Of a DNA stretch of 64,000 bases, positions 25,480 to 34,409 are shown piece after piece. Position 1 is the stretch's first letter, and each line of letters starts with the position of its first letter. The DNA lies in the NCBI RefSeq assembly GCF_023333595.1, contig NZ_JAIQZM010000003.1, forward strand, positions 1 through 64,000. The letters are read 5' to 3'. Source of the stretch: Argonema galeatum A003/A1 (GTDB lineage: Bacteria; Cyanobacteriota; Cyanobacteriia; Cyanobacteriales; Aerosakkonemataceae). Under the pieces are notes generated by a model. The model was not told where the DNA came from. It ran no database searches and saw only the letters and a program-made list of their open reading frames with translations. Position numbers and translations under genes: made by a program.

Positions 25480-26265
25480 TCACCGTAAACCTTGCTCTCG
25501 CAACAGCGCATCTGCCCAAACTGCATCTGATTCTGAAAGCGAAGGCACCGGATCGCGCCTATAATTTATTCGCATATCATAACCTGCTACGTCATATACA
25601 CTATTTAATAATGCTTGCAAATCTACTACTGGTTCGACATCTGGTGACTTTAACGGAATCGGAAATTTAGGAATTTCACTTTGTAAGTTAAACGCATATA
25701 AATCTGCCAAAGGACGCTTAGCACTCCGACAAACCAAAATTCGATAATGACTCTGAATACCATTACTGAAAAATGGCATTGCTTGACCGCTTCGCAATAA
25801 ATCAATTTCCACTAAATTCGTCAAGCTTCCTAATACTTTGTGACGTTTAGACTCGTATGCTTCTCGCCCTTTCCCAGAACGTTTGTTAACAGGTGAGAGA
25901 ATTTCTATTGCCGTTACTACTTCTTTTGTTTCCACTTCTAGAATCTCTAAATACCCCTGTTTGCGAATTTCAGGTACGGGAATTGTTACCGTTACAGGTT
26001 GTGCTGGAGGTGCAGCGACAGCGACATTCGTTGTCGTAGGGTTTGTTTCAGTTAAAGGACGTTGTACCACAACATCGGGAATTCCCACAAGCAGGGAATC
26101 TTCCCCAGTGGTTTCATACATTCTGACTTCAACGGCGACTATGTACTTAGGGCGCAATTGAGGAGCCAAAAGCCTCGCAATTTCAATAATTAGCCAATGA
26201 TGTACTCCCGGCCATAAGTCAGGATGTTCTAAATAAGGATTCATTCCCAAAAATGGAGAAGGCAT
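25480..26265 (-). CDS. DUF4058 protein
   Basis: A 261-residue protein starting MPSPFLGMNPYLEHPDLWPG, the DUF4058 hallmark, with VEVRMYETTGEDSLLVGIPD and VTAIEILSPVNKRSGKGREA. The EILSP(x)NK motif recalls PD-(D/E)xK-like nucleases such as Uma2, but no activity is established. The ATG at 26265 begins the conserved block; nine codons upstream are probably untranslated. The family is nearly confined to cyanobacteria and planctomycetes. Confidence 0.85.
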   Translation of the reverse strand: MPSPFLGMNPYLEHPDLWPGVHHWLIIEIARLLAPQLRPKYIVAVEVRMYETTGEDSLLVGIPDVVVQRPLTETNPTTTNVAVAAPPAQPVTVTIPVPEIRKQGYLEILEVETKEVVTAIEILSPVNKRSGKGREAYESKRHKVLGSLTNLVEIDLLRSGQAMPFFSNGIQSHYRILVCRSAKRPLADLYAFNLQSEIPKFPIPLKSPDVEPVVDLQALLNSVYDVAGYDMRINYRRDPVPSLSESDAVWADALLREQGLR

Positions 26266-26376
26266 TAATGTACCTCGCAAAATGCTGCCCACTAGCAGTT
26301 TAGCATTGTTTTTGTTGGCACTTGCATCCCTAGACAGATATAGTGCGTTTGCTTTTGATATCTTCTCTGCTAATCT

Positions 26377-26775
26377 CTATGCCAATCTCGCTATCGCTGC
26401 TTCTAATGCCGATCGAATCGCTTTAATATCCTCAAGATTCTCAGAACTATAACTTGTCTGGTTGCCTTCAGTAGTGGCGATTAAAAGTGTGTGTGTATCC
26501 TTCAAAGAAATCAGCCAATTAATTCCAAGTCCTATTACTATCAGCGTTACCAAGAAGAATTCCAGCGATACGTAAAAAACACAGGCTGCCAGCATTAAAA
26601 CACCAATAAAAAGGCAATTCCAAGCTAGACTGCGATCGGGCTCTTTTGTTATAATTTTGACAGTATCGATATTGCGAATCTGATATTGAGTTCCTGAAAT
26701 CTCAAGCAAAGTCCTGGTAACGCGAATATCTCCTTTGTTGTAAAGGGGTTGGTCTTCTAACGGTGAGGCTGGCAT
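26377..26775 (-). CDS. DUF6232-like membrane protein
   Basis: A 132-residue protein: a soluble start (YNKGDIRVTRTLLEISGTQY, IRNIDTVKI), two adjacent membrane helices (about residues 50-88), then DTHTLLIATTEGNQTSYSSE. This PH-like arrangement fits DUF6232. Function unknown. It stands alone between DUF4058 and ubiD. Confidence 0.7.
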   Translation of the reverse strand: MPASPLEDQPLYNKGDIRVTRTLLEISGTQYQIRNIDTVKIITKEPDRSLAWNCLFIGVLMLAACVFYVSLEFFLVTLIVIGLGINWLISLKDTHTLLIATTEGNQTSYSSENLEDIKAIRSALEAAIARLA

Positions 26776-26914
26776 TGAGGTACGAGATTCTTATTTGGAT
26801 ATTTTAAACCGCAGCTACGCACAGATCAACACAAATGTAAGTGCAACCTTCAGGTATAGTATGCAGAAAATGCAGATCTCGATCGCCTATGTAGATAATT
26901 TTCGCACACTCTAT

Positions 26915-26960
26915 TCCCCCCCCTCCCCGTAGACGGGGAGGGGGTTGGGGGGTGGGGTCT
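26915..26960. repeat. GC-rich palindromic repeat, copy D
   Basis: The inverse of copies A and C (CCCTCCCCGTAGACGGGGAG then GGGGTTGGGGGGTGGGGT). It ends at the ubiD stop codon and may serve as its terminator. Confidence 0.8.
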
Positions 26961-28467
26961 ACCTCATATCATATCCAAACAAATTCGGGTCAACTTCTCC
27001 TAATTGCAAATCAGCCAAACCATACTCTGCCCAACGTCTTTCTACCATCGCCGCCACATCTCGATCCGACTCCAAAGGTGCGCCCCATTCGTGTTCTGTT
27101 TCCGGCGGAATCTTGGTAGTCGCATCAATTCCCATTCGTCCGCCCAAACCAATCTTTTCACTCGCAAAATCCAGAGTATCAAAAGGTGTATTTGGCAGAA
27201 TAAAGACATCTCTCGACGGGTCAACTTTAGAACTAATTGCCCACACCACTTGACGCGGATCTCTAATGTTGATATCTTTATCCACAACAATGACAAATTT
27301 GGTGTATGTAAATTGCGGTAAGGCACTCCAAAAAGCTAAAGCCGCACGTCGCGCTTGACCGGGATAAGCTTTATCAATTGAAATAATTGCTGCCTTATAA
27401 CTCAGGGCTTCCATCGGTAGGAAGAAATCGACAATTTCCGAGACTTGTTGCCGCAAAATGGGAGTGTAGATGCGGTTAAGCGCGATCGCCATCATCGCCT
27501 CTTCCTTCGGCGGACGACCGCTAAACGTGGTCAAATAAATCGGGTCTTTGCGATGGGTCATACACTGGAAGCGGATAATCGGCGAATCTTCCACCCCGCC
27601 GTAATATCCCATGTGGTCGCCAAAAGGCCCGTCCGGTAACATTTCCCCCGGCGTAATCGTCCCTTCTAAGACGATTTCCGAGTCCGCTGGCACTTCCAAA
27701 TCCACCGTTTTGCATTTCGCCAAATTTACTCCAGAACCGCCGTAGAGTCCAGCAAACAGCCATTCCGATAAGTCTACGGGGATGGGTGTGGCGGCTGCCA
27801 TGATGATGAGGGGATCGACGCCGAGTGCGATCGCAACTTCCAACTTCTTCCCCCGTTCCGCCGCCTTCCGCAAATGCCGCGCCCCACCCCGCACCGACAA
27901 CCAATGCACCGTCATCGTATTGCGAGATTGCAATTGCAGCCGATACACCCCCACGTTCGGCGTACCCGTCTCGCAATCTCTTGTAATCACCAACCCCAGC
28001 GTGATAATCTTCCCAGCATCTCCCGGATAAGGTCGAATCATCGGAATTTTAGTAAGATCCAGATCGTTCCCTTGGATTACAACTTGGTGACAAGCAGGGA
28101 AAAAATCACGTCCCGGTTTGGCTTTCAAAACGTCAAACAGCACCTTACCAAACTCCACAGCCTGAGAAATCTTCTTCGGTGGCTTAGGCTGTTGCAGCAT
28201 ACTCAGCTTTTTACCCAGTCCTTCCAACTCCTCTGGGCGTTCCATATTCATCGCCCAGCAAATTCGTTCCACCGTCCCCATCAGGTTGACAGCTATGGGA
28301 TACGGCGATCCTTTCACGTTTTCAAACAGCAACCCTGGGCCACCCCGTTGCAACATCCGGTTGGAAATTTCGGCCACTTCCAAATCAGGGTCAACCAAGG
28401 CTGAAATTCGCCGCAATTGTCCCCTTTCTTCCAGCAGTTTGATGAATCCCCGCAAGTCTCTTGCCAT
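26959..28467 (-). CDS. ubiD: UbiD-family prenylated-FMN decarboxylase
   Basis: A 502-residue UbiD protein starting [20 protein letters not shown] at 28467; a further upstream start lies in repeat DNA and is unlikely. It contains the metal/prFMN region (VGVYRLQLQSRNTMTVHWLS) and the catalytic block PDGPFGDHMGYYGG. It decarboxylates 4-hydroxy-3-polyprenylbenzoate in quinone biosynthesis, giving plastoquinone in cyanobacteria. The flavin prenyltransferase UbiX is not in this window. A decayed copy of its 5' end lies at 30088-30282. Confidence 0.92.
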   Translation of the reverse strand: MARDLRGFIKLLEERGQLRRISALVDPDLEVAEISNRMLQRGGPGLLFENVKGSPYPIAVNLMGTVERICWAMNMERPEELEGLGKKLSMLQQPKPPKKISQAVEFGKVLFDVLKAKPGRDFFPACHQVVIQGNDLDLTKIPMIRPYPGDAGKIITLGLVITRDCETGTPNVGVYRLQLQSRNTMTVHWLSVRGGARHLRKAAERGKKLEVAIALGVDPLIIMAAATPIPVDLSEWLFAGLYGGSGVNLAKCKTVDLEVPADSEIVLEGTITPGEMLPDGPFGDHMGYYGGVEDSPIIRFQCMTHRKDPIYLTTFSGRPPKEEAMMAIALNRIYTPILRQQVSEIVDFFLPMEALSYKAAIISIDKAYPGQARRAALAFWSALPQFTYTKFVIVVDKDINIRDPRQVVWAISSKVDPSRDVFILPNTPFDTLDFASEKIGLGGRMGIDATTKIPPETEHEWGAPLESDRDVAAMVERRWAEYGLADLQLGEVDPNLFGYDMR

Positions 28468-28491
28468 TGTTTTAAAAATTTTAAAGTTTAC

Positions 28492-28577
28492 AGCCCTTTT
28501 CAGGTGAGTGAGGTGCAGAGAAACCCGGTTTCTTAAAGAAACCGGGTTTCTAGGGTGTAGTTCATGCAACTGAAAAC
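28492..28577. repeat. MITE containing AAACCCGGTTTC, inverted copy
   Basis: Outer arms AGCCCTTTTCAGGTGAGTGA and TTCATGCAACTGAAAACC enclose the AAACCCGGTTTC palindrome. The same element lies inverted at 54895-54981. It occupies the ubiD leader, between divergent genes, and could influence expression of both. Confidence 0.75.
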
Positions 28578-28641
28578 CGCTACATATACTCTATTATGGA
28601 CTGAGTAGTCACCATAGATTTAGCGCGATATAACTACCAGG

Positions 28642-28935
28642 ATGCAATGTTCCAAATGTGAATCTAGTGAAATTCGTAAAAATGGTCGCGTGCGCGACAA
28701 GCAAAGATACCGCTGTAAAAACTGCGGATATCAATTTATGGAGCCTAAATATTTACAGCCGATATTAAATGCTGAAATTGAGTCAGCACCAATTTTAAAT
28801 GCACCGAATATATCTGATGCGGTAACGAGTTTACTCAGCGAAAAGCTAACACTACCAGACGTGGAAAATTTAGATAAAAAAGCGGTTGAGATTGACGAGA
28901 GAAAACTAATAGAAAAAATAATTTACCTGAATTGA
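28642..28935 (+). CDS. zinc-ribbon protein coupled to an NYN nuclease
   Basis: A 97-residue protein. The N-terminus (MQCSKCESSEIRKNG, then YRCKNCGYQF) carries four Cys as a zinc ribbon like the InsA-type domain of IS1 transposases. The rest is polar and helical. Its TGA overlaps the TTG start of the NYN gene by 4 bases, suggesting coupled translation or, less likely, a frameshifted fusion. A role in nucleic-acid recognition for the NYN protein is inference. Confidence 0.75.
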   Translation: MQCSKCESSEIRKNGRVRDKQRYRCKNCGYQFMEPKYLQPILNAEIESAPILNAPNISDAVTSLLSEKLTLPDVENLDKKAVEIDERKLIEKIIYLN

Positions 28936-29948
28936 TTGAACCAGTTGTTTCACAACAAATAACCTTAAAAATTCACGAAGTTTTACAACTTCAATCTCAG
29001 CCAGAGCGAGGAATTAGTATTTTACTTCTAGATGCAGAAAATCTCAATAAATTTGATCCCCAAGTAGAAGCTTTTTTGAGTAAGCTGTCTGCCTATCCCA
29101 TGCAAGTTAAGATCGCTTTTGCCAATTGGAAAAATACCAGCGGAGATATTGAATTATACGATCGCGGCTATCAGCTAATTCATGTGCCGCCAGGGAAAAA
29201 CAGTGCTGATGCTCAAATGATTGCTATGGGTGCAGCAATTTGTCGCCATTATCCCGATGCTAAAGAAGTTTTTGTTTGTTCTTCCGATTGGCTGTTAAAT
29301 CACCTTTGCAATGAGTTACGAAGCCAAGGATTAAATATATATCGAGTGCGTAAACAAAACAACAATATTAGTGTGGAAAATCATCTCACTGGTGATGTTA
29401 AGCACTATTCTTTATCGGTCAACTTGGAAATCCCATCTTTTGAAGAGTTGGCTAAACAAATGGAGTCGCTAATTAAAGAAGAACATGAATCCATCACTCA
29501 GCGCATAGCTAACTTGTCTACTATTATCAACCTTTTTCAAGAACGATCTAATATCAGCGTTAATGTAAATCCTTCAAATAGTGCGCTGGTGGCAGAACAA
29601 AACCCAACTTTTACTGCTCCCCTCAAAGAGGAATATGTACAACCGATACAGGTAAATGAAGTTGCTGAAACGAGTATTAATTCAATGGAAGGATTAGAAA
29701 AGGTACTTCTACAAATGATTAATGCCATGATATTTGAATCCGTTCTAGATTATGTTTCTGTGACAGATATTAAAGCGCGTTTTCAGAATAAATACAAAAA
29801 CACTGCTGATTTAATGATTAAAAAAATTCAACCAAATTCTAGTTTGATCAAGTTTTTGCGAGCGCACACTAAATTATTTACTATTACTTTGGTTGAAGGT
29901 GAACATCGGGTATCCCTTACTCAAACCGTTTTAAGGGATCTTGAATAG
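28932..29948 (+). CDS. NYN-domain RNase with probable LOTUS-like C-terminus
   Basis: A 338-residue protein starting at TTG. The NYN (PIN-like) domain shows SILLLDAENLN (D34), HVPPGKNSADAQM (D93) and VFVCSSDWLLNHL (D119), giving the expected acidic site. Residues about 250-335 (LEKVLLQMINAMIFESVLDY to LFTITLVEGEHRVSL) resemble an OST-HTH/LOTUS RNA-binding fold. NYN-LOTUS pairing is known from LabA- and MARF1-like proteins. It is a paralogue of 30355-31806, lacking that gene's N-terminal extension. Confidence 0.82.
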   Translation: MIEPVVSQQITLKIHEVLQLQSQPERGISILLLDAENLNKFDPQVEAFLSKLSAYPMQVKIAFANWKNTSGDIELYDRGYQLIHVPPGKNSADAQMIAMGAAICRHYPDAKEVFVCSSDWLLNHLCNELRSQGLNIYRVRKQNNNISVENHLTGDVKHYSLSVNLEIPSFEELAKQMESLIKEEHESITQRIANLSTIINLFQERSNISVNVNPSNSALVAEQNPTFTAPLKEEYVQPIQVNEVAETSINSMEGLEKVLLQMINAMIFESVLDYVSVTDIKARFQNKYKNTADLMIKKIQPNSSLIKFLRAHTKLFTITLVEGEHRVSLTQTVLRDLE

Positions 29949-30087
29949 CCGATCGGTTAATCTTTTTAGCCGCCACTATCCCTAGACTGACCTTTCAAAG
30001 CTATTATAGTCGGAAATACTAAACTATGTTCTAAGACTTATGCCTGATGACACCAGTTTAACACCCACAATTGCTTCTGCTGCGCTC

Positions 30088-30282
30088 GACAATCCGTTCC
30101 ACCGTCCCCATCAGGTTGACAGCTACGGGATACAGCGACCCTTTCACGTTTTAAAATAGCAACCCTGGGCCACCCCATTGCAGCATCCGGTGGGAAATCT
30201 CGGCGACTTCCAACACTGAAATTCGCCGCAATTGTCCCCTTTCTTCCAGCAGTTTGATAAATCCCCGCAAGTCTCTAGTCAT
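30088..30282 (-). pseudogene. ubiD 5' fragment
   Basis: Starting at ATG 30282 the frame reads [20 protein letters not shown], then [13 protein letters not shown], with five codons missing relative to ubiD. A TAA follows GPGLLF where ubiD has Glu, and homology ends after NLMGTVERI. The piece lies upstream and divergent of an NYN gene exactly as the real ubiD does, so it is the trace of a segmental duplication. The rest of 29949-30354 shows nothing else. Confidence 0.88.
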
Positions 30283-30354
30283 AATTAAAATATGTGAAGC
30301 TTTGTCTTCCTCATATTATGGACTGAACCCCGACTGCGCTGCGCGTGGAGGGAT

Positions 30355-31806
30355 ATGCCAGAACGCTCAAATTTGCCTAACGTGAATGAATCTGCCATTA
30401 TCGACAAAATCAGCACCTGTGTCTATCAAGCCTTCCTTGATCTTCACCAGCACCAGCCTGAGTGGCTGAATGAAAAGTACAAGAAGGTTAACTGGCGCGA
30501 TGCTAAAAGCCAATCTATCTTTCTGGGAAGATTGAAAGAAGAGATTGACAATGCCACAGACCAAAAAGTTTTACTTCTTAAAGTCAGAAAATTTCTCCAA
30601 ATTCTTCTAGTTCGCAGCTTTTTTGAGGCGACTGAATTTAAGTCTTTAATGGTAAAACTTCGGCAAATAACTCAGCAAGAAATTGTTTCACCTAGCGAAG
30701 AGATTTCTATTGATAAAAAGCCAACAGCCAAAAGTGCAATACCAGAAATACTAACATCAGCAGAACCAGTTGCGGAGTCTGTTGCTCAGAGTAATAGTAT
30801 TGCTATTCTACTTCTAGACGCGGAAAATTTACAACTCGATCTGGAAACAGAAAAGTTCTTGGCTGGAATCTGTAAGTATCCCATCCAAATTAAAGTTGCC
30901 TTCGCTAATTGGCGCAGTATGGGTAAGCAAGATCTGGAATTTCACGGGCGCAGTTACGAACTGATTCACGTACCACCAGGGAAAGATAGTGCGGATTTCA
31001 AAATGGCAACCGTTGGCTCGTCTATTTTTGTACATTATCCCACGGCGAAGGAAGTTTTAGTCTGTTCTTCGGACAACGGATTAACTCATTTATACAATAC
31101 ATTGCAAACCCACGGATTAACTGTGTATCGGGTTCGCAAGCAAGGTGATTTTATTACGGTTTTAAATAGCAAAACTTCGGAAATAAAGAAACATTCTCTT
31201 AAGCCTTTACCCGCTATTCCATCTCTGACTCAATCGATCGCACAACTGAAGGATTTAATCAAGGATGAACAACAAAGAACTGGTTTGCAATGGATAAAAT
31301 TATCTAAAGTTGCCAACCTTTTTCAAACTAAGTACAACTTGACCATTAGCCAAGTCGTATTAACTCATCTTCCAGGTAAAAAATCTAGAGATATTTTTAA
31401 TGAGTACCCTACTGATTTTGTGGTACATCAGCCATCAAGTCAATCTCCTCCTTATGTGAGTTTGTTTGATACCCCGCAAGCAAACAAGGCAGAAAGTAAA
31501 GGTGAAGAACAGCAAGAGCAAGGCGAGCCTATAAATAATATCAGTCCTACAATTACTTCATCAGCAGATTTAGAAAAAGTGCTACTTATGCTTGTGAATG
31601 AGTTAACTGTTAACTCTCCCGAAATCTCGGTTTATCTGGAAGTGATCGGCACGGAATTTAGCAAAAAATATGGCTATTCGATTAATGCAATTATTAAGGA
31701 TAATTTGAAGCTGAATGGTAATTTACTAAAATTTTTGCAGTATTCTACCTCTTTTAAGGTGGAACAGAAAAAAGGCAAGTGGCAAGTTGCGATCGCACAA
31801 CCCTAG
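30355..31806 (+). CDS. NYN-domain RNase with LOTUS-like C-terminal domains (paralogue)
   Basis: A 483-residue protein with GGAGGG ahead of the ATG. It has a helical N-terminal region (about residues 10-105), a NYN domain at about 147-270 (AILLLDAENL, D155; GKDSADFKM, D211 and D214; LVCSSDNGLTHLY, D240), a first winged-helix-like segment (about 300-350, WIKLSKVANLFQTKYNL), a Gln/Glu-rich linker, and a second LOTUS-like segment (about 405-480). Probably a single-strand RNase; the target is unknown. The palindrome at 31875 follows. Confidence 0.82.
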   Translation: MPERSNLPNVNESAIIDKISTCVYQAFLDLHQHQPEWLNEKYKKVNWRDAKSQSIFLGRLKEEIDNATDQKVLLLKVRKFLQILLVRSFFEATEFKSLMVKLRQITQQEIVSPSEEISIDKKPTAKSAIPEILTSAEPVAESVAQSNSIAILLLDAENLQLDLETEKFLAGICKYPIQIKVAFANWRSMGKQDLEFHGRSYELIHVPPGKDSADFKMATVGSSIFVHYPTAKEVLVCSSDNGLTHLYNTLQTHGLTVYRVRKQGDFITVLNSKTSEIKKHSLKPLPAIPSLTQSIAQLKDLIKDEQQRTGLQWIKLSKVANLFQTKYNLTISQVVLTHLPGKKSRDIFNEYPTDFVVHQPSSQSPPYVSLFDTPQANKAESKGEEQQEQGEPINNISPTITSSADLEKVLLMLVNELTVNSPEISVYLEVIGTEFSKKYGYSINAIIKDNLKLNGNLLKFLQYSTSFKVEQKKGKWQVAIAQP

Positions 31807-31874
31807 CTCTTTTCCAGATACGTAGTTGCGATGAGAGCGAAGGCAGCGGAATACGCATTTGATTTTGCACCTAC

Positions 31875-31916
31875 TACATCTGTAGGGGCAATTCATGAAT
31901 TGCCCCTACAGATGTA
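31875..31916. other. 42-base perfect palindrome
   Basis: The sequence is perfectly self-complementary around ATTCA|TGAAT, with arms including ATCTGTAGGGGCAATTCA. No T-run follows, so it is not a standard terminator. It shares the GTAGGGGC end with the other small repeats and may be a solo element end. Confidence 0.7.
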
Positions 31917-32055
31917 AGAGAAAAAGCGTCTTCAAAGCATAAGTTCTGCTTTAGAAAATACCTCTAAAGAGGTATGTCAGTCTTGGCTGTAGAGTGGCAG
32001 ATTTGTATGAAAGCTAATATATAACTCTATAGCAGCAAATTTGTAATAAAAATTC

Positions 32056-32096
32056 GTTAAACAAAATTTTACCTAAAATTAACCTAAAATTATACG
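32056..32096 (+). promoter_or_regulatory. Pho box (PhoB/SphR operator)
   Basis: Octamers GTTAAACA, TTTTACCT, ATTAACCT and ATTATACG recur every 11 bases (32056, 32067, 32078, 32089), each followed by AAA between the first three and fourth. This is the direct-repeat structure of cyanobacterial Pho boxes, 90-125 bases upstream of pstS. It predicts induction in phosphate starvation. Confidence 0.8.
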
Positions 32097-32181
32097 CATA
32101 TTTTCCTTGTCTTAACCAGTAAAGTTGTAGGGTTATGGATGCTCAATTACTGGTGTTCTTCTGCTAGAGGACAGGGCGATT

Positions 32182-33234
32182 ATGATTTTTTCTTCCATTA
32201 CTCTGCGTCGAGCCGTAATGGCTTCTGTCGCCACGTTTGGCATTGTGGGGGGAACTGCTGTTTATACAGCAACTTCTCAAACAGCAGTGACTTTAAGCGG
32301 CGCAGGCGCTACTTTTCCGGCTCCCCTGTATCAGCGATATTTTGCACAATTTAGCCAGAAAAACCCAAATATTCGAGTTAACTACCAACCAGTTGGTAGC
32401 GGTGCTGGTATTCGGCAAATGATTGCTGGGACAGTGCAATTTGCTGGTAGCGATGTGGCGATGAAAGACAACGAAGTAGGCCAAGTCGGTCGGGGTGTGG
32501 TGTTTGTCCCCACCGCAGGGGGCCCAGTCGCAGTTGCTTACAATCTACCAGGTGTTAACAATCTCAAGCTTTCTCGCCAAGCACTTCCCGCCATCTTTTC
32601 CGGTAAAATTACCAAATGGAACGATCCGGCAATTGCTGCGGCTAACGCAGGCGTGAATCTGCCTAATCTACCAATTAGATTGGCCGTGCGTGCCGATAGC
32701 AGCGGTACAAGCTTTATTTTCAGCAATCACCTCAGTACCATTGACCCCTACTTTAGAGGTCGAGTGACTGCTAGCACCACGCCTAACTGGCCTGGAAACC
32801 CTGTGCGGGGTCAAGGTAATCCTGGTGTAGCCCAAAGCGTGAAAAATACTCGCGGCGCAGTTGGCTATGTGGAGTTTGCTTATGCCAAAAACGCTGGCCT
32901 ACAGACGGCGCAATTGCAGAATAAGACGGGAGCTTATATTGCACCTTCGTTGCAAGCAGCTAATCAAGCTTTGTCATCGGTAGATTTTAACGCCGACTTC
33001 CGCATTAACTTTTCTGAAATAGGCGATCCCCCAGCTGGCTATCCCATTTCTGGTGTAACCTGGTTGATGTTCTACAAGCAGTATCCTCAACCCGGTCAAG
33101 CAGATGCAGTCAAGAAGCTGGTGCAGTGGGTAATGACTGATGGTCAACAAATCAATGATGACCTCAATTACACTCGAATTCCTGCTCCCATTGCCAACCG
33201 GGTGATTCAAGCTGTGAATAGTAGCGTCAAGTAA
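32182..33234 (+). CDS. pstS: phosphate ABC transporter substrate-binding protein
   Basis: A 350-residue periplasmic phosphate-binding protein. The N-terminal signal (about residues 1-32) precedes LSGAGATFPAPLYQRYF, the PstS hallmark, with GSGAGIRQM, AGSDVAM and RADSSGTSFIF forming the phosphate site. It delivers phosphate to PstCAB. It is first in the operon behind a Pho box. The gap to pstC carries an inverted repeat (AGGATAAAG / CTTTATCCT) that may reduce downstream transcription. Confidence 0.95.
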   Translation: MIFSSITLRRAVMASVATFGIVGGTAVYTATSQTAVTLSGAGATFPAPLYQRYFAQFSQKNPNIRVNYQPVGSGAGIRQMIAGTVQFAGSDVAMKDNEVGQVGRGVVFVPTAGGPVAVAYNLPGVNNLKLSRQALPAIFSGKITKWNDPAIAAANAGVNLPNLPIRLAVRADSSGTSFIFSNHLSTIDPYFRGRVTASTTPNWPGNPVRGQGNPGVAQSVKNTRGAVGYVEFAYAKNAGLQTAQLQNKTGAYIAPSLQAANQALSSVDFNADFRINFSEIGDPPAGYPISGVTWLMFYKQYPQPGQADAVKKLVQWVMTDGQQINDDLNYTRIPAPIANRVIQAVNSSVK

Positions 33235-33249
33235 AAGGTAATTCTAAAC

Positions 33250-33312
33250 AAGGAAGGATAAAGGATAAAGGCGGAATCGCTATTGTGTTTTTCATCCTTA
33301 ATTCTTTATCCT
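33250..33312 (+). other. pstS-pstC intercistronic inverted repeat
   Basis: AGGATAAAG repeats at 33256-33270 can pair with CTTTATCCT at 33304-33312. It could stabilise the pstS mRNA end or attenuate read-through, fitting the need for more PstS than permease. The tract is also a common cyanobacterial simple repeat, so a regulatory role is uncertain. Confidence 0.35.
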
Positions 33313-33344
33313 CTTTGTCAATCTGGTGCGTTACTATCCTTAGA

Positions 33345-34358
33345 ATGATGAAAGAGCAATTTGAGCCAGCCGGAAAACCGGATTCGGGAAAAACATCCTT
33401 TGTGAAAAACGGCTTTGACGCTGACTTTGCCCTCACAAATGGAACAGCGGAAAATCTGTGGCTAGACCAAGGGTTTACTTGGTTAGTTCATGGTTTTGCA
33501 TACGGTACAGCTTTTGTACTTTTCTGGTTATCGTGGGTAATTTTTCAGCAAGCGCAGCCTGCGATCGCGCATTTTGGCTTGGGATTTTTGTGGGGCAGCA
33601 CATGGAACATCGGTGAGCTAACTTTTGGTGCCCTACCGTTTATATATGGAACGTTGGTATCTTCTGCTCTAGCTTTATTTATTGCAGTTCCCGTAGGCGT
33701 AGCGGTTGCTTTGCTAACGAGTGAAGATTTTTTGCCGCCGTGGGTCCGATCGCCCATAGCATTCGTTGTCGAATTAATTGCCGCAATTCCCAGCGTAATT
33801 ATTGGAATGTGGGGAATTTTTGTTTTAATTCCATTTCTGTTACCCATCCAACAATGGTTATACGATCGTTTCAGCTGGTTTCCACTGTTTAACACGCCTC
33901 CTTCTGGCTCCAGTCTGTTAATCGCCGGTATTGTGCTATCAATTATGATCGTGCCCACAGTAGCAGCGATTAGTCGGGAGGTGTTATTAGTTATCCCCAA
34001 AGAATTGCGGAGTGCCTCCATGTCTTTGGGTGCTACCCGTTGGGAAACCATCTTTCGCGTATTGTTGCCTTCAGGTACTTCGGGAATTTTAGGCGCATCA
34101 ACGCTAGCTTTGGGACGCGCATTAGGCGAAACTATGGCTGTAACAATGGTGATCGGTAACTCACCGCAGATCAATTCTTCCTTGCTGGAATTAGCCTCTA
34201 CAATTCCCTCCGTACTTGCCACTCAATTTGCCGAAGCGCTAGACCCACTGCATATCGGGGCATTAATGTATTTATCCTTGATATTGTTTGTAATCACTTT
34301 GCTGGTTAACATAGCCGCTGTCCTCATGGTGCGAGTACTCGGTCACCAACAAATATGA
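33345..34358 (+). CDS. pstC: phosphate ABC transporter permease PstC
   Basis: A 337-residue permease from the first of two adjacent ATGs. It has about six membrane helices. The EAA-like loop reads KELRSASMSLGATRWETIFR and is followed by SGILGASTLALGRALGETMA. An upstream frame to 33285 is simple-repeat sequence and is rejected as coding. It forms the membrane channel with PstA. The long polar N-terminus (residues 1-45) is typical of cyanobacterial PstC. Confidence 0.93.
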   Translation: MMKEQFEPAGKPDSGKTSFVKNGFDADFALTNGTAENLWLDQGFTWLVHGFAYGTAFVLFWLSWVIFQQAQPAIAHFGLGFLWGSTWNIGELTFGALPFIYGTLVSSALALFIAVPVGVAVALLTSEDFLPPWVRSPIAFVVELIAAIPSVIIGMWGIFVLIPFLLPIQQWLYDRFSWFPLFNTPPSGSSLLIAGIVLSIMIVPTVAAISREVLLVIPKELRSASMSLGATRWETIFRVLLPSGTSGILGASTLALGRALGETMAVTMVIGNSPQINSSLLELASTIPSVLATQFAEALDPLHIGALMYLSLILFVITLLVNIAAVLMVRVLGHQQI

Positions 34359-34409
34359 GCCGCTAATTCTCCTTTGCTAACTTGCTCTTCCACTCGCCTG
34401 CTTCCTAAA

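Noticed and set aside
33545..34222. Long open frame antisense to pstC
   Set aside because: It is an overlap shadow of a well-supported permease gene with no homology features of its own.
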